IMG/VR virus record: IMGVR_UViG_3300020420_000019
Location: 1-52,972 of that record
Reading direction: 5' to 3' (one strand)
DNA: 52,972 nucleotides
Origin: a virus
Shown here: piece after piece, positions 1-11,400 of the stretch
How the letters are laid out: each line of letters begins with the position of its first letter
How positions within the stretch are numbered: position 1 is the first letter of the stretch
Notes under the pieces: generated by a model
What the model was told of the DNA's origin: nothing
Seen by the model: only the letters and a program-made list of their open reading frames with translations
Database searches by the model: none
Translations under genes and position numbers: made by a program

Positions 1-3000
1 AATACTTTAAAACCAGATGCTTTTATACCTAGAGTTCTTACTATTGCTGATTATTCAACTATTGTAGATGTTAGAGTATCATTTGGTGGTAGAGCATATA
101 TTACTGCACCTCAACTTGTTATATTTGATAAAGGAACAGGTGAAGTTGTAGAAAGTGGACTTATAACTTGTGATTTAAGTGATTCTGCTGTTACCAGTGC
201 AACTATTAGTGTGCCACCTTCGGGATTGTCTGAAAATGAATTTGGAGTAGTACCTACAAGAAATAGTAATGGTATTGCAGTATTAGAAGCATTTGCCGAT
301 GCAGGTATATTAACATGTAAGATATCCACTCCAATTTTAGGATATAAGAAAGAACCCATTGCAATTGGAGATTCTATATTCTTAGAAGGTATTACCTCTT
401 ATGATGGCACTGGATATAACTCTGCAGACTATAAATTTACACCATTTAGAGTTAGTGATTATAACAATGCAACAAACCCAAGACAGGTTACTTTTGACTA
501 TACTGGTTTTACTACAAATCCAGGTATAGGTGTAACTGCAATATATGGATTTGGTAATATAACTAAGTTTGAAAATCTTGCAACATTTGTTGTTACTAAG
601 GGATTCTCAACATTTGTCCAGAATGAGAAGTTTAAGAGAAATACTAATCCTTTTGCTGATGTTAGATTAGACTTTGTTAATGTCAATACTGCTAATATTA
701 TTGTTAGTGGTGCTGAAGATTTAGAAGTTGGAGATATTTTAATTGGTAAATTGAGTGGATCATCTGCTAGAATTACTGGAGTAGAGGAATTTGATGGTAA
801 TTTCAATATACAGGCATCTGTTAAAACAACAGTTGGTTGGAGAGATAATGTTGGATTGATCAATGATACAAACCAAGTATTACCAGATAACGACTATTAT
901 CAGAATTTATCATATGCTATTGAGAGTCCTAAGACATATGAAGACTTAATTACCTATGTTAATGATATTGTACACCCAACAGGTCTTAAAAACTTTGCTA
1001 ACACTGAGATTATAACAGATGCACAATTACCAGGTTACAAGAGTGTAGGTGAAACATTTACTCCTGCCGAGGATAAAGGTGGATTAGTATTAGACTTTAT
1101 CAACGAACCACTCAGAGTTGATGCAATATATCCTGCTGATCTAGGAAGAGACTTCCAATCACAAGATAATATATCCAAGTTTATAGAACTTAGAAGCACT
1201 AGACTTGCTGATTTCATATTGAATAAGACAAACAGAGTTTTATCTCATGATGATATTAGTCCTCAGTTTGTGTCTAATGATTCTAATGATCTAAGTCCTT
1301 ATAGAATTGTTGCTACTTATCCTGCTCCTAGAAAATTCCAAAGATTCTTTACTCAAACTGTTCATCAAGCAGAAGATCCTGCAAAAAATCAATATCAATT
1401 AAATGAGTTTATTTCATTAACTGTTGGTCAAGATACATTCTTACTACAAAAATATGAAGATAAAAATTATGATCAACTAGGTTTCTCAACAAGTTATGTT
1501 CAATTTGACACTAGTTATGCGTCTAATGCTACAGATCTAATAATAAGACCTAATGAACCATTTGACACTGACTACGAAGTTAAAACTTTCCAATCAAACT
1601 TCTCAGATACTATTGGAGTGGGAACCACTGCATTTGGTCATATTAGATTAGAATCGTCAGTTAGCACAGTAGGTGGAGCAAATACATTAGGAGTTGCTCT
1701 TACAAGTAATGTTCTTGGTGTTTCTACAATAACAACCGAAGCTGCTGTAGTGCAATTTGTTGTAAGTGACCTATCAACTAATCAAGTTGATTACTTTGAA
1801 TATGCAGCAATGCATAATGGTTCTGACACATATCTAACAGAATTAGCAGCATTTAACTCAAAACAAAATTTAAGTGGTTTATCATCACCTGAGTTTATTG
1901 GAACTATCACTTCTCAGATAGATGGTGGTTTATTAAAGTTCGATTTCTTGAATGGAAGTCAGAATACAGTAGAAGTCAAGTCTAAAATGATTGCTGTAGA
2001 TCCTTCAGTGGTAGGAGCTACAACAAATTACAGATTTAAGAATACTACATTTGACCCAGATGGAACTGAAAGAACTGCAAGATTAGAAGTTACAAGTCAA
2101 GCAAAAGCAGGTATTGCTACTGTTTGCGGTATTGCTAGTATTAGAGATTTATCTGTTAAGTCTACAATCCATGTTGCAATAGGTGATACACAATCTATCC
2201 ATCAAATATACTTATTAACTGATCCATATAATCAACAAAACTTTATAACTGAGTATCCATTAGCGTCTGTTGGTGCTACAATGGGAATTGGTACATTTGG
2301 ATCTACTTACAGACCTGATGGTCATATCAATCTTGAGTTCCATCCATCAGTTTCTGGTATAGTTAGTGTCAGTGCATATAATGAAATCTTATACAAAGAC
2401 GAAGATCCTAATGGTTTACTAGCAGGTGTTGGTGAACTTTCCTATGGATCTGCTTTTGAGAGCGTTGCACAAACCAAATACTTAGGAATAAACAATAGAG
2501 ATAGCAGATCATTTGCGATAAAGCATCAAGGAGTTCCAATATATGCACAAGAAACCAATATTGCTGATCCTAATGCTCTTGATAGAGTTACAGGTACATT
2601 TAAGCAACAGCACTTCTTCCAGACTTTTGAGCAACTAGTATACAAACCAGATTCAAACCTAATAGGTATTGGCGGTACTGCTCTTGTATATCAGACAGGT
2701 GCAGGTGTAACTGGTTATCTTCCTGATCTTGTTTTTGCGATAAAGGACAATGAGGAAGAATATAGAATAGCATTAACAAAAAATGACGCAATATCAGGTG
2801 CTGCAGTAACATTCTTACCTGGTTCTGGTGCGGGTAATAAACATAGATTCTCGATGGCAAAGAGAGATTCTAAGTCAATGGTGACTATTAGCGGTCTTGT
2901 TCAGAAACCAATAACTTATACATCGGTTAACTACGATTTACAAGTGCCTGTTGCAGGATTTGTCACCGCATTTGTATTAAGTGGTATTGGATCAATCTTA

Positions 3001-6000
3001 TCTGGAGATCTTATTAGAATAGAAGATGAATATTCTATTGTAAGAAATGTTGGTGTAGGTACAACTAGTTTAGGTCCTGCTGTTGGTATAGGAACTTGGA
3101 GTCTAGTTGAAGTAGAAAGAGGTGCAGTTGGTACTGCTGCTACTCCACACGCTGCAGGACAACCTGCTAGGATCTTTAGAGGGTCATTCCAGATATTAGA
3201 TAGTAATATACACTTTACACAAGCACCTCTTGGTGGTGATTTAGGTTTACTTAATCCTGGCAACTTACCATATCCTAGAGCAACCTTTGGTGGAAGAACA
3301 TTCCTAAGACAAGATTATCTTAAGAATCAATTATTTGATGACATATCAAACTCATTCGATGGATTAGAGACTACCTATCCATTAACATCTGTTGGTGGAG
3401 CAGTTACTGGTATTGGAACCACAGGTGGTAACGGTGTATTATTCATCAATAATATATTCCAAGCACCATTTAGTGAAAATAATACTGATGCAAACTTTAA
3501 AATTATAGAAAATGCGGGAATTGCTTCAGTTCAATTTACTGGTGTTAGTTCGGAAGGATTTACGACACCGATAATAGACATTGGTGATGTTAACGAGAAC
3601 CAATTACCGAGAGGTGGAATTATTATATCTGCAGGATCTACGCCAGGTAGAGGTTATGCTCCTTTTGTTGGTGCAAAAGTAGTTCCTCAATTAGATTCTA
3701 GCGGTACTATCACAGGTGTTATTGGTATTCCTACATCAGAAGGTACAGGATTCCAGATCAGCACCGCACAGTATAATAATGTAACTGGTATATTATCAGT
3801 AACAACCGCAACAAATCACGGTCTTACTATTGATGATCAAATAAAACTCGTTGGATTATACTTTACATGTCCTAAAGATGATGTAGGAACACCCACAAAC
3901 TTTGTGTACAATCCTGCAACTGGCATATCAACAGTTACTTTGAACAATCATGGATTGGCAAATGGTGACTCAATTAGTTTCAGAGCTAACTCATTGACAC
4001 TTAGTTGTACAATGGGAACTGGTAATAAGACATATCCTCGTCCAACTGATCCTCTTGCAGGTAACGGTCAGTATCTAACAGTGTCTAATGTCACTACAAA
4101 CACCTTCAGAGTTAATGTAGGTGCTGCAGGTAGTAATGTTTATTGGAATCCTTCGGATGCAGACTATGATCCTAATGCAGGTATCATGACAGTAACCATT
4201 GGTACACATGATCTATATGTTGGAAAAGGTGTTGTAATACCAGATAATACATTTACATTTACTTGTTTGCAAGATGGTAACACTGCACAGAAGACATATC
4301 CTCGTGCAACTGATCCAGTATCGGGTGCATCTATTGATGTTGTCGCAGTTGGAACAGCAACAGCAAATATATCTACCGCAATTTACGATCCTACAGCAGG
4401 TATTTTAACAGCAACCTCTGCAGGTCATAACCTTATGGTTGGTAATAGAATACAAATTGCGGGTAATTCTCTAACATTTACATGTAGTAAAGATAACCAC
4501 GCAACTTATCATCCATATCCTAGACTAGGTGACCCAATAAGAGACAAATGGGTTGCGGTAGCAAGTACAACAGTTAATACATTCTCTATTGATGTAGGAT
4601 CATCTAGTGGATTGTATCCTCATTATGATGCAAGTGATCATTTACTATACTCTGTTGCTACGGGTGCGTTGATAAAACAAACGGGAACTATAGATCTTAA
4701 TGTTGGTACTGGAGGAACTGGAACATCTGCACATACATTTGTTAGTGCTGCTACAAGTTCAGTTCAGCATTTACCACAATCTGCACATACATTTGTATCA
4801 GCAGCAACTAATGCAGTTCAAACTCTTAACTATGTTGGTGTTACTACTAACATCTTCCCTGACTATGATCAGTCAACTGACATAACACAAATTATATCAC
4901 CTACAATATTCAATACTTTTGTAGGACCTAGCACTATTCCTCACATATACAACGGTGGTGGATCACCTTATGCATTCAAGTATTTGGATGATTTAACATT
5001 TGGTTCTGGTTATAATCAACTTTTAGGAACTGTATCAATTGGTGTATCTGATCCACTTGCAGGATCAGGAGCAACTATTACAGCAACTGTTGGTGCAGGT
5101 GGTTCATTAATCTTTAGTGTTGATCATGCAGGTGCAGGATATACTAGTGGCACACAATTATTTGCTCCTGATCCTAATGGATCTAATTTAGCAATCGCAG
5201 GTCTTTACAGATTAGGACTTGGTAATACTACAACTACAGGTGTAGGTGCTTCTATTACTGTGGATATTATTGGAGTAAGCACAAACACAGGTGCAGGTTC
5301 TACACTATTTGAAGTTTCTAAATGGGAATTTAGCAAACCTGGTTATGGATTTAAGATAGGTGACAAATTCACATTAGCTGGATTATCAACTGATCCTACT
5401 GCAGGTGATGACTTTATGCCATTTGAAATAACAGTTTCTAATATATTCAATGATGATATTTCTGCATGGCAGTTTGGACAACTAGATTACATTGATAATA
5501 TCAAACCATTCCAAAATGGAAGAGACAAGAGATTCCCACTTTACTATCAAAACCAATTAGTCAGTTTTGAAAGAGATCTTGATGATCCACAATCTAGACT
5601 TATACAGTTAGATTCTGTTCTACTGATATTTGTAAATGGTGTTTTACAAGAACCTGGCGTAAACTATGAGTTTGAAGGTGGAACATCCATATCATTTGAC
5701 TCTGCACCAACAGATGAAGATGATGTGTTTATATTCTTCTACAGAGGAACAGTTGGTCAAGATAGTTTCATATTTGATGTTAATGAAACTATTAAAGAAG
5801 GTGACATACTAGAATTGTTCAAGAGTGCAGAACTTGAACTTAATAATGTCGTCAGAGACACAACCAACTTTGCACAAAGAGATGAAAGAGTAATTCAAAG
5901 AATTGCAACAGCATCTATTGTTGAGACACCGTTCTATCAAGGTAGTGGTGTTAATAACAATGACTTTAAACCTGTAAGATGGACTAAACAAAAACAAGAT

Positions 6001-6807
6001 ATTGAATATGGTGGTGGACTAATTCCTAAAGCAAGAGATCAATATGAAGCACAAATAACACCTATTTGTAATGTCTTAGCATCTATTGCCTCTACTGACA
6101 CATTCTTGTTTACTAATCACACAGAACGCTTTAGAGATCTTGACGGTAACTTAGCAGATGCGTTTAGTTTATTTGTACATGCCTCTAATGTAGGATTTGG
6201 AACTACTGCACAGGCAGGTGTTAATTATGAGGTTTGGGGTGACATTGATCCATTGAATACTGATGTTAAAGGATATACTGGTTTAATTACTGGTATAACA
6301 ACATCAGCAGGTATTGGAACTGATCTTGGTCTTGTATTACAATTAGATACTAACAATCTAATTAATGAATTTAATTCATCTTATGTACAAGATCTAGAGG
6401 CAGGTTATCCAATCCAAGTTTATGGATCAGGACTACAACCTGTTGCAGGTGTGATTACCAGTATTGATAGTCATGATTCCGATATAGTTGGTATCAGCAC
6501 CTTTGATGTGGACAATATATACTATGTCTCTGCGATATCTTGGGATGGTAGTTCTAGAACAGGTGTTATTACATGTAATATACACTCTGGAACTGATGTA
6601 AGTGGACTAGTTGGTGTTGGTTCAACACTACATCCTGCAGCAAGGTTAACATGGGGAAGATTCTCTTCTGCATTGAGAAGTGTACCATATCCTCTCAACA
6701 TCTCTGTTAAAGGTTTGAATTATAATCATGACCTAGACGAATGGCCAACCGCCAAGCGTATGAACATTGGGTTGCGTAATACTGGAGCACTCAATAAAAC
6801 CTTATAA
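1..6807 (+). CDS. Giant virion structural protein, 5' end outside window (position of gp7)
   Basis: The reading frame is open from base 1 to the TAA at 6805-6807, so at least 2268 residues are present and the true start lies to the left. A GTG at 211 is internal and not a credible start. The protein is Gly/Thr/Ser/Val-rich, as expected of beta-rich tail proteins. A tandem series of YPRxxDP modules runs from about 3766 to 4630, with motif copies at 4033, 4297 and 4516. A duplicated SAHTFVSAAT segment lies at about 4729-4830, and GxGY-type segments occur near 3640 and 4990-5160. A VNGVLQEPGVNYEFEG segment near 5630 resembles a short module common in phage fibre and baseplate proteins. Its position directly before gp8 is that of T4 gp7, a baseplate wedge subunit, but I recognise no gp7-specific sequence. 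A structural role is well supported by context; the exact role is inferred. Confidence 0.7.
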   Translation, partial: NTLKPDAFIPRVLTIADYSTIVDVRVSFGGRAYITAPQLVIFDKGTGEVVESGLITCDLSDSAVTSATISVPPSGLSENEFGVVPTRNSNGIAVLEAFADAGILTCKISTPILGYKKEPIAIGDSIFLEGITSYDGTGYNSADYKFTPFRVSDYNNATNPRQVTFDYTGFTTNPGIGVTAIYGFGNITKFENLATFVVTKGFSTFVQNEKFKRNTNPFADVRLDFVNVNTANIIVSGAEDLEVGDILIGKLSGSSARITGVEEFDGNFNIQASVKTTVGWRDNVGLINDTNQVLPDNDYYQNLSYAIESPKTYEDLITYVNDIVHPTGLKNFANTEIITDAQLPGYKSVGETFTPAEDKGGLVLDFINEPLRVDAIYPADLGRDFQSQDNISKFIELRSTRLADFILNKTNRVLSHDDISPQFVSNDSNDLSPYRIVATYPAPRKFQRFFTQTVHQAEDPAKNQYQLNEFISLTVGQDTFLLQKYEDKNYDQLGFSTSYVQFDTSYASNATDLIIRPNEPFDTDYEVKTFQSNFSDTIGVGTTAFGHIRLESSVSTVGGANTLGVALTSNVLGVSTITTEAAVVQFVVSDLSTNQVDYFEYAAMHNGSDTYLTELAAFNSKQNLSGLSSPEFIGTITSQIDGGLLKFDFLNGSQNTVEVKSKMIAVDPSVVGATTNYRFKNTTFDPDGTERTARLEVTSQAKAGIATVCGIASIRDLSVKSTIHVAIGDTQSIHQIYLLTDPYNQQNFITEYPLASVGATMGIGTFGSTYRPDGHINLEFHPSVSGIVSVSAYNEILYKDEDPNGLLAGVGELSYGSAFESVAQTKYLGINNRDSRSFAIKHQGVPIYAQETNIADPNALDRVTGTFKQQHFFQTFEQLVYKPDSNLIGIGGTALVYQTGAGVTGYLPDLVFAIKDNEEEYRIALTKNDAISGAAVTFLPGSGAGNKHRFSMAKRDSKSMVTISGLVQKPITYTSVNYDLQVPVAGFVTAFVLSGIGSILSGDLIRIEDEYSIVRNVGVGTTSLGPAVGIGTWSLVEVERGAVGTAATPHAAGQPARIFRGSFQILDSNIHFTQAPLGGDLGLLNPGNLPYPRATFGGRTFLRQDYLKNQLFDDISNSFDGLETTYPLTSVGGAVTGIGTTGGNGVLFINNIFQAPFSENNTDANFKIIENAGIASVQFTGVSSEGFTTPIIDIGDVNENQLPRGGIIISAGSTPGRGYAPFVGAKVVPQLDSSGTITGVIGIPTSEGTGFQISTAQYNNVTGILSVTTATNHGLTIDDQIKLVGLYFTCPKDDVGTPTNFVYNPATGISTVTLNNHGLANGDSISFRANSLTLSCTMGTGNKTYPRPTDPLAGNGQYLTVSNVTTNTFRVNVGAAGSNVYWNPSDADYDPNAGIMTVTIGTHDLYVGKGVVIPDNTFTFTCLQDGNTAQKTYPRATDPVSGASIDVVAVGTATANISTAIYDPTAGILTATSAGHNLMVGNRIQIAGNSLTFTCSKDNHATYHPYPRLGDPIRDKWVAVASTTVNTFSIDVGSSSGLYPHYDASDHLLYSVATGALIKQTGTIDLNVGTGGTGTSAHTFVSAATSSVQHLPQSAHTFVSAATNAVQTLNYVGVTTNIFPDYDQSTDITQIISPTIFNTFVGPSTIPHIYNGGGSPYAFKYLDDLTFGSGYNQLLGTVSIGVSDPLAGSGATITATVGAGGSLIFSVDHAGAGYTSGTQLFAPDPNGSNLAIAGLYRLGLGNTTTTGVGASITVDIIGVSTNTGAGSTLFEVSKWEFSKPGYGFKIGDKFTLAGLSTDPTAGDDFMPFEITVSNIFNDDISAWQFGQLDYIDNIKPFQNGRDKRFPLYYQNQLVSFERDLDDPQSRLIQLDSVLLIFVNGVLQEPGVNYEFEGGTSISFDSAPTDEDDVFIFFYRGTVGQDSFIFDVNETIKEGDILELFKSAELELNNVVRDTTNFAQRDERVIQRIATASIVETPFYQGSGVNNNDFKPVRWTKQKQDIEYGGGLIPKARDQYEAQITPICNVLASIASTDTFLFTNHTERFRDLDGNLADAFSLFVHASNVGFGTTAQAGVNYEVWGDIDPLNTDVKGYTGLITGITTSAGIGTDLGLVLQLDTNNLINEFNSSYVQDLEAGYPIQVYGSGLQPVAGVITSIDSHDSDIVGISTFDVDNIYYVSAISWDGSSRTGVITCNIHSGTDVSGLVGVGSTLHPAARLTWGRFSSALRSVPYPLNISVKGLNYNHDLDEWPTAKRMNIGLRNTGALNKTL

Positions 6808-6810
6808 ATA
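6803..6810 (+). promoter_or_regulatory. T4-type late promoter upstream of gp8
   Basis: TATAAATA is identical to the T4 late promoter -10 octamer read by host RNA polymerase with gp55. It overlaps the stop codon of the preceding gene and lies 35 bases before the gp8 ATG, a spacing close to that before gp18 and gp22. Confidence 0.8.
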
Positions 6811-6845
6811 TCAAAATAGTAAGACCCTTTTTATAGAATATTGCA

Positions 6846-8423
6846 ATGGCAGCAATTATAACCGATCAATTTAGGATTATCAACGCTAATAACTTCATGG
6901 ATGATGTTACTAGTGGGGATAACTCTTACTATGCTTTTCTTGGATTAGCAAATCCTACAGTATCGGGATTCGGACGCACAGATACTTGGAATAGCACAGT
7001 TGTTCAACCACCATCACCCGTAGATAGTATCAATTATAATAATCATGTATATGATACTATGTTATTTGGAAGAAAGATATTTCCTGGCGATGTAAGAAGA
7101 TTAATTAGAAAGGTGAATTGGACAAAGGGTACATCATATGATATGTACCGTCATGATTATAGCACAACAAATCGTTCTTTGGTTTCTAACTCTAGTAGAT
7201 TATATTCATCAAGTTATTATGTTATGAACAAAGACTATAGAGTCTATGTTTGTATTAATAATGGATCTGCAGGTATAACTACGATTGCTAGTGCATCATT
7301 AGATGAACCTGGTTTTACTGACTTAGAACCATCTTCTGCAGGTGTAAGTGGTGATGGTTATCTTTGGAAGTACATGTTTACTGTGCCTCCTGCTGATATT
7401 GTAAAATTTGACTCTACTGAATATGTTGCTGTTCCTAACGATTGGGAGACAACAACTAATGCAGATGTGAAAGTTGTTAGAGATAATGGAGATTCAACTG
7501 TTAATAATAACCAGATAAAGGTTGTATCTATAGATGATCCTGGCAGAGGATATAATTTCCTTTCTAGTCCTGTAGAAGTTGATATACTAGGTGATGGGTC
7601 TGGAGGAAAAGTAAGAATCTTAACCAATACAAATGGTGAGATTATACAAGCACAAGTAACTCAAGGAGGGCAAGGTTACAGTTATGGGCGTGTTGATCTA
7701 TCTTCTATTAATACTAATGTTTCAACTAATGGTAGGTTCGCCAAATTAAGTCCTATTATACCACCAACTCTAGGGCATGGATTCAATGCTTATAAAGAGT
7801 TAGGAACTGATAAGGTTTTAATATACACTAGATTTGACGCATCTTCTTATGACTTTGTACCTGATACAATATTTGGTCAGGTTGGACTAGTTAGAAATCC
7901 TCAAGCAGTTGGTGCTTCTGGAACTACTTTCCTACAAACATCAGAATTTTCTGCACTAAAATCTATTAAATTTACAGGAGACACTTCACAGGCTCTTGGT
8001 ATTGGTACAGTTATAGAACAAAATATAACTGGTGTAGGAACTGCTAGAGGTTATGTTGCATCTTATGATATTGATACTCAGGTAATCAAATATTTTCAAG
8101 ATAGAACATTATCATTTACAAATAAGTATGATCCAACTGATAGTGCAGATGTTGCTAACCAAACTCCAGTCTTAGAATTTACATCAACTGCAAATGCTGT
8201 TACTAGTACCGCATTTAGTGTTAATGTAGATACAACCTTCAGTGGTATATCCACTGTAACCCCTGCAGGTAAGACTGTTGACTTAGGAGTTCAGTTTACA
8301 AATGGACTTGCAGATGCTGAGATAAATAAACGCAGTGGAGATTTAATTTATCTTGACAACAGACCCTCTATTACAAGAAATGAGCGTCAAAAAGAAGACA
8401 TTAAAATAGTATTAGAGTTCTAA
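6846..8423 (+). CDS. 8: Baseplate wedge subunit gp8
   Basis: This 525-residue protein opens with MAAIITDQFRIINANNF and SYYAFLGL, the N-terminal signature I know from gp8 of marine T4-like phages. In T4, gp8 is a structural subunit of each baseplate wedge and interacts with gp6, gp7 and gp10. It is longer than T4 gp8 (334 residues), which is usual for cyanophages. A Gly-rich segment around residues 230-285 contains DPGRGYNF and GGQGYSYG, the same GxGY pattern seen in gp14 and the neighbouring giant proteins. The ATG at 6846 follows a late promoter. The stop is 4 bases before the next ATG, so the gene probably shares an mRNA with the downstream giant gene. Confidence 0.85.
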   Translation: MAAIITDQFRIINANNFMDDVTSGDNSYYAFLGLANPTVSGFGRTDTWNSTVVQPPSPVDSINYNNHVYDTMLFGRKIFPGDVRRLIRKVNWTKGTSYDMYRHDYSTTNRSLVSNSSRLYSSSYYVMNKDYRVYVCINNGSAGITTIASASLDEPGFTDLEPSSAGVSGDGYLWKYMFTVPPADIVKFDSTEYVAVPNDWETTTNADVKVVRDNGDSTVNNNQIKVVSIDDPGRGYNFLSSPVEVDILGDGSGGKVRILTNTNGEIIQAQVTQGGQGYSYGRVDLSSINTNVSTNGRFAKLSPIIPPTLGHGFNAYKELGTDKVLIYTRFDASSYDFVPDTIFGQVGLVRNPQAVGASGTTFLQTSEFSALKSIKFTGDTSQALGIGTVIEQNITGVGTARGYVASYDIDTQVIKYFQDRTLSFTNKYDPTDSADVANQTPVLEFTSTANAVTSTAFSVNVDTTFSGISTVTPAGKTVDLGVQFTNGLADAEINKRSGDLIYLDNRPSITRNERQKEDIKIVLEF

Positions 8424-8427
8424 AAAG

Positions 8428-11400
8428 ATGCCACAGCAGACCAATCTAAACATAAGTCCTTATTACGACGACTTTGACAGAACCAAGAATTTTCATAGAG
8501 TTCTTTTCAAACCAGGTTTTCCAGTACAGGCTCGTGAACTTACAACCATGCAGTCTATTCTGCAAAATCAGGTTGAACAGTTTGGTAGTCATATATTTAA
8601 AGAAGGATCTGTTGTAGTACCTGGCGGTATCACTTTTGATCCAGAATATTTTGCAGTTCAATTAGATGGAACTCACTTAGGAACTGATGTCGAAGTATAT
8701 CTAGGTGCACTTAAAGGTAAAAAGATAAAGGGTCAAAGTTCTGGTGTAGTAGCAAAGGTAATTAATTGTATAACTGCATCAGCGTCTAATAACAATAATC
8801 CAACATTATATGTAAAATATATCTCACCAGGTCCTAGTGGATCTTTTGACTTTTTTGATAATTCAGAGTTGCTTATATTAGAAGACTCAGTAACTTATGG
8901 TAATACAACATTAAACTTAGGATCTTCCATAGCATCAACTATTACTGTAGATGCATGTCTAACAGGATCAGCAGCAAGTATAGCAAGTGGTGTTTATTTT
9001 GTAAGAGGTAGTTTCGTTAGAGTTAACGAACAAACACTTATATTAGATCAATATACAAATGATAGCACATACAGAGTAGGTTTGCAAGTTGTTGAGACAG
9101 AAGTTGCTGCAAAAGAAGATAACTCTCTATATGATAATGCAAAAGGATTTTCTAACTTTGCTGCACCAGGTGCTGACAGATTAAAAATAGAATTAATTCT
9201 TGCTAAGAAACCAGTAACTGATTTTGATGATACTGACTTTATAGAAGTTGTTAGAGTCAGAGAAGGAACTATTGAGAAAGAAAATAATAACAATTCACAA
9301 TATAATTTAATTCTAGATTATCTTGCAAAAAGAACTCATGACGAATCTGGAGATTATGCATTAAAACCATTCATAGTTGATGTACAAGAAAGTTTAAATG
9401 ATCGTCAAGGAAGTGGTGGTGTTTATTTTGAGAATGAAGTTACAAGAGAAGGAAGAGAACCAAATGATGATATAACTGCTCTTAAAATATCACCAGGCAC
9501 TGCATATGTAAAAGGATATGAGTTCTCTACACAGGGAGAGATAATTGATTGTCCTAAAGCAAGATTTCTAGCAGAAGAATTTATTGAACAATCATTTACA
9601 TTTAGATTAGGAAATAAACTTGTAGTACAGGATGTTAATGGTAATCCTACACAAGGATCTAAGATTGATTTACAAAGTGGTATTAGTAGTTCAATAGTTG
9701 GATCTGCAAAGGTATATAATTTTGCGTTATCAGATGCAAAATATAAAGACAATTCAACTGAGTTTGATTTACATTTATTTGATGTACAATTATTCAATAC
9801 TGTAGAATTGAATGAGTATGCTACATGGCCAAAATCAATTACTATTGAAGGTAATGAGAGTGGTGCTAGAGGTATTGCTATTGCTGCAGGAACTGCTAGT
9901 AGTTCTATAACAGTATCAAATGTATCTGGTAGATTTTTAGATGGAGAGCAAATTATATTTACCAATGATTATAATTTAACAAGATCTGCACTTAAAGTAA
10001 TTAGATATGATATTAATAATGTAGAGAATCTATCACAAACTGGATTCTATGCTAAGAAAAAATTATTCAATGTACTACCTGTAGGATTTGATAAGACTGA
10101 TCCTGTTCAGATTGCCACTAATGGAACTGTCACATGTCCTGGCAAAACATTTGAGGTATTCAGACCTGGTCAAATTATAACATATACAGTGCCTGGTGCA
10201 TCTTTACCTAGTCGTAATGTTATATCTGAAGTTAATGCAGATGGTAGTGATATGAAACTAGCTGCATTGACATCAGTTCCATTAATATTTAATGGAGCTT
10301 TACCTAGTGGTACATATACAGGTGCAATATTCTTAGGTCAACAACAGTTATCTAAAGAAGATAATTCTGGATTATATTTACCATTTCCTAAGAGCACTAT
10401 TGGTGAAGTAGATCTTACTGATGCAGAACTATTATTAAGTGATCAAGTAACTAACGAATCTACAGATGCCAATGGAGTATTAGTTGTAAACACTAGTGCT
10501 TTAAGTCTTAATGATGTTACTTTTGTAGCATTCGACCAAGAGAGATATCAAGTAACTTATAGTGATGGAACAATTGCAACGATAGACGATTCTCAAGTTG
10601 TCATAACAAGTGACACATTAACAATCAATAACTTACAATTTAGTGAGACTGGTGTAGAGGTTAATGTAACTGTTGTTAAGAGTAATATAAGAAGTAAAGT
10701 AAAAGAATTTAAAAAGAGTCAGTCAGTTACTATAACAAGATCTTCTAATGCTGCATCTGGTTCTAATTCTAATATTAGTCTTAATGATGGATTAACAAAT
10801 TCAGCACTCTATGGTTTAAGGGTACAAGATGCCGATATATCTTTAAATTGTCCTGATGCAGTAAATGTAGTTTGTATCTATGAATCATTAGATGCAAATG
10901 CTCCAATATTTGATAAGTTAGCATTTACATCAACTGATCCTATTTTCCAGAATGCTATTGTTGGTGAAAATATAATTGGTGAGACATCAAATGCTGTTGC
11001 CAGAATTGTAGAAGTTGATGCAGGTAATAGTAATATTAGTATTGTATATCAAACTATTGATAAATTTACTCTACTTGAGAATTTAACATTTAGTGAATCT
11101 AACTCTACTGCAGTATTACAAAATATTATTAATGGTAAGTTTAAAGATATTACCGATAGTTATCTTTTAGATAAAGGTCAGAAAGAACAATATTATGGAT
11201 ATTCTTTTATATCAAGACTTAATGATAATTATATACCAACAAAACAAATTACAGTTGTATTTGATAAGTATGATATTCCAGCTACAGATACTGGAGATGT
11301 ATTTACTGTTGCTAGTTATGACCCAGAAAGATTTACTAAAGATGTCCCTGAGATTGGTATAGGTAGAAAAAGAGCAACTGACACTCTTGATTTTAGACCT

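Noticed and set aside
211-6807. GTG at 211 as start of the first giant gene
   Set aside because: The frame is open back to base 1 with the same structural-protein composition, so the gene simply runs off the window.
9423-9965. 180-codon open frame on the minus strand
   Set aside because: It lies inside the DUF4815-type gene, with no recognisable protein pattern and no neighbours on that strand.
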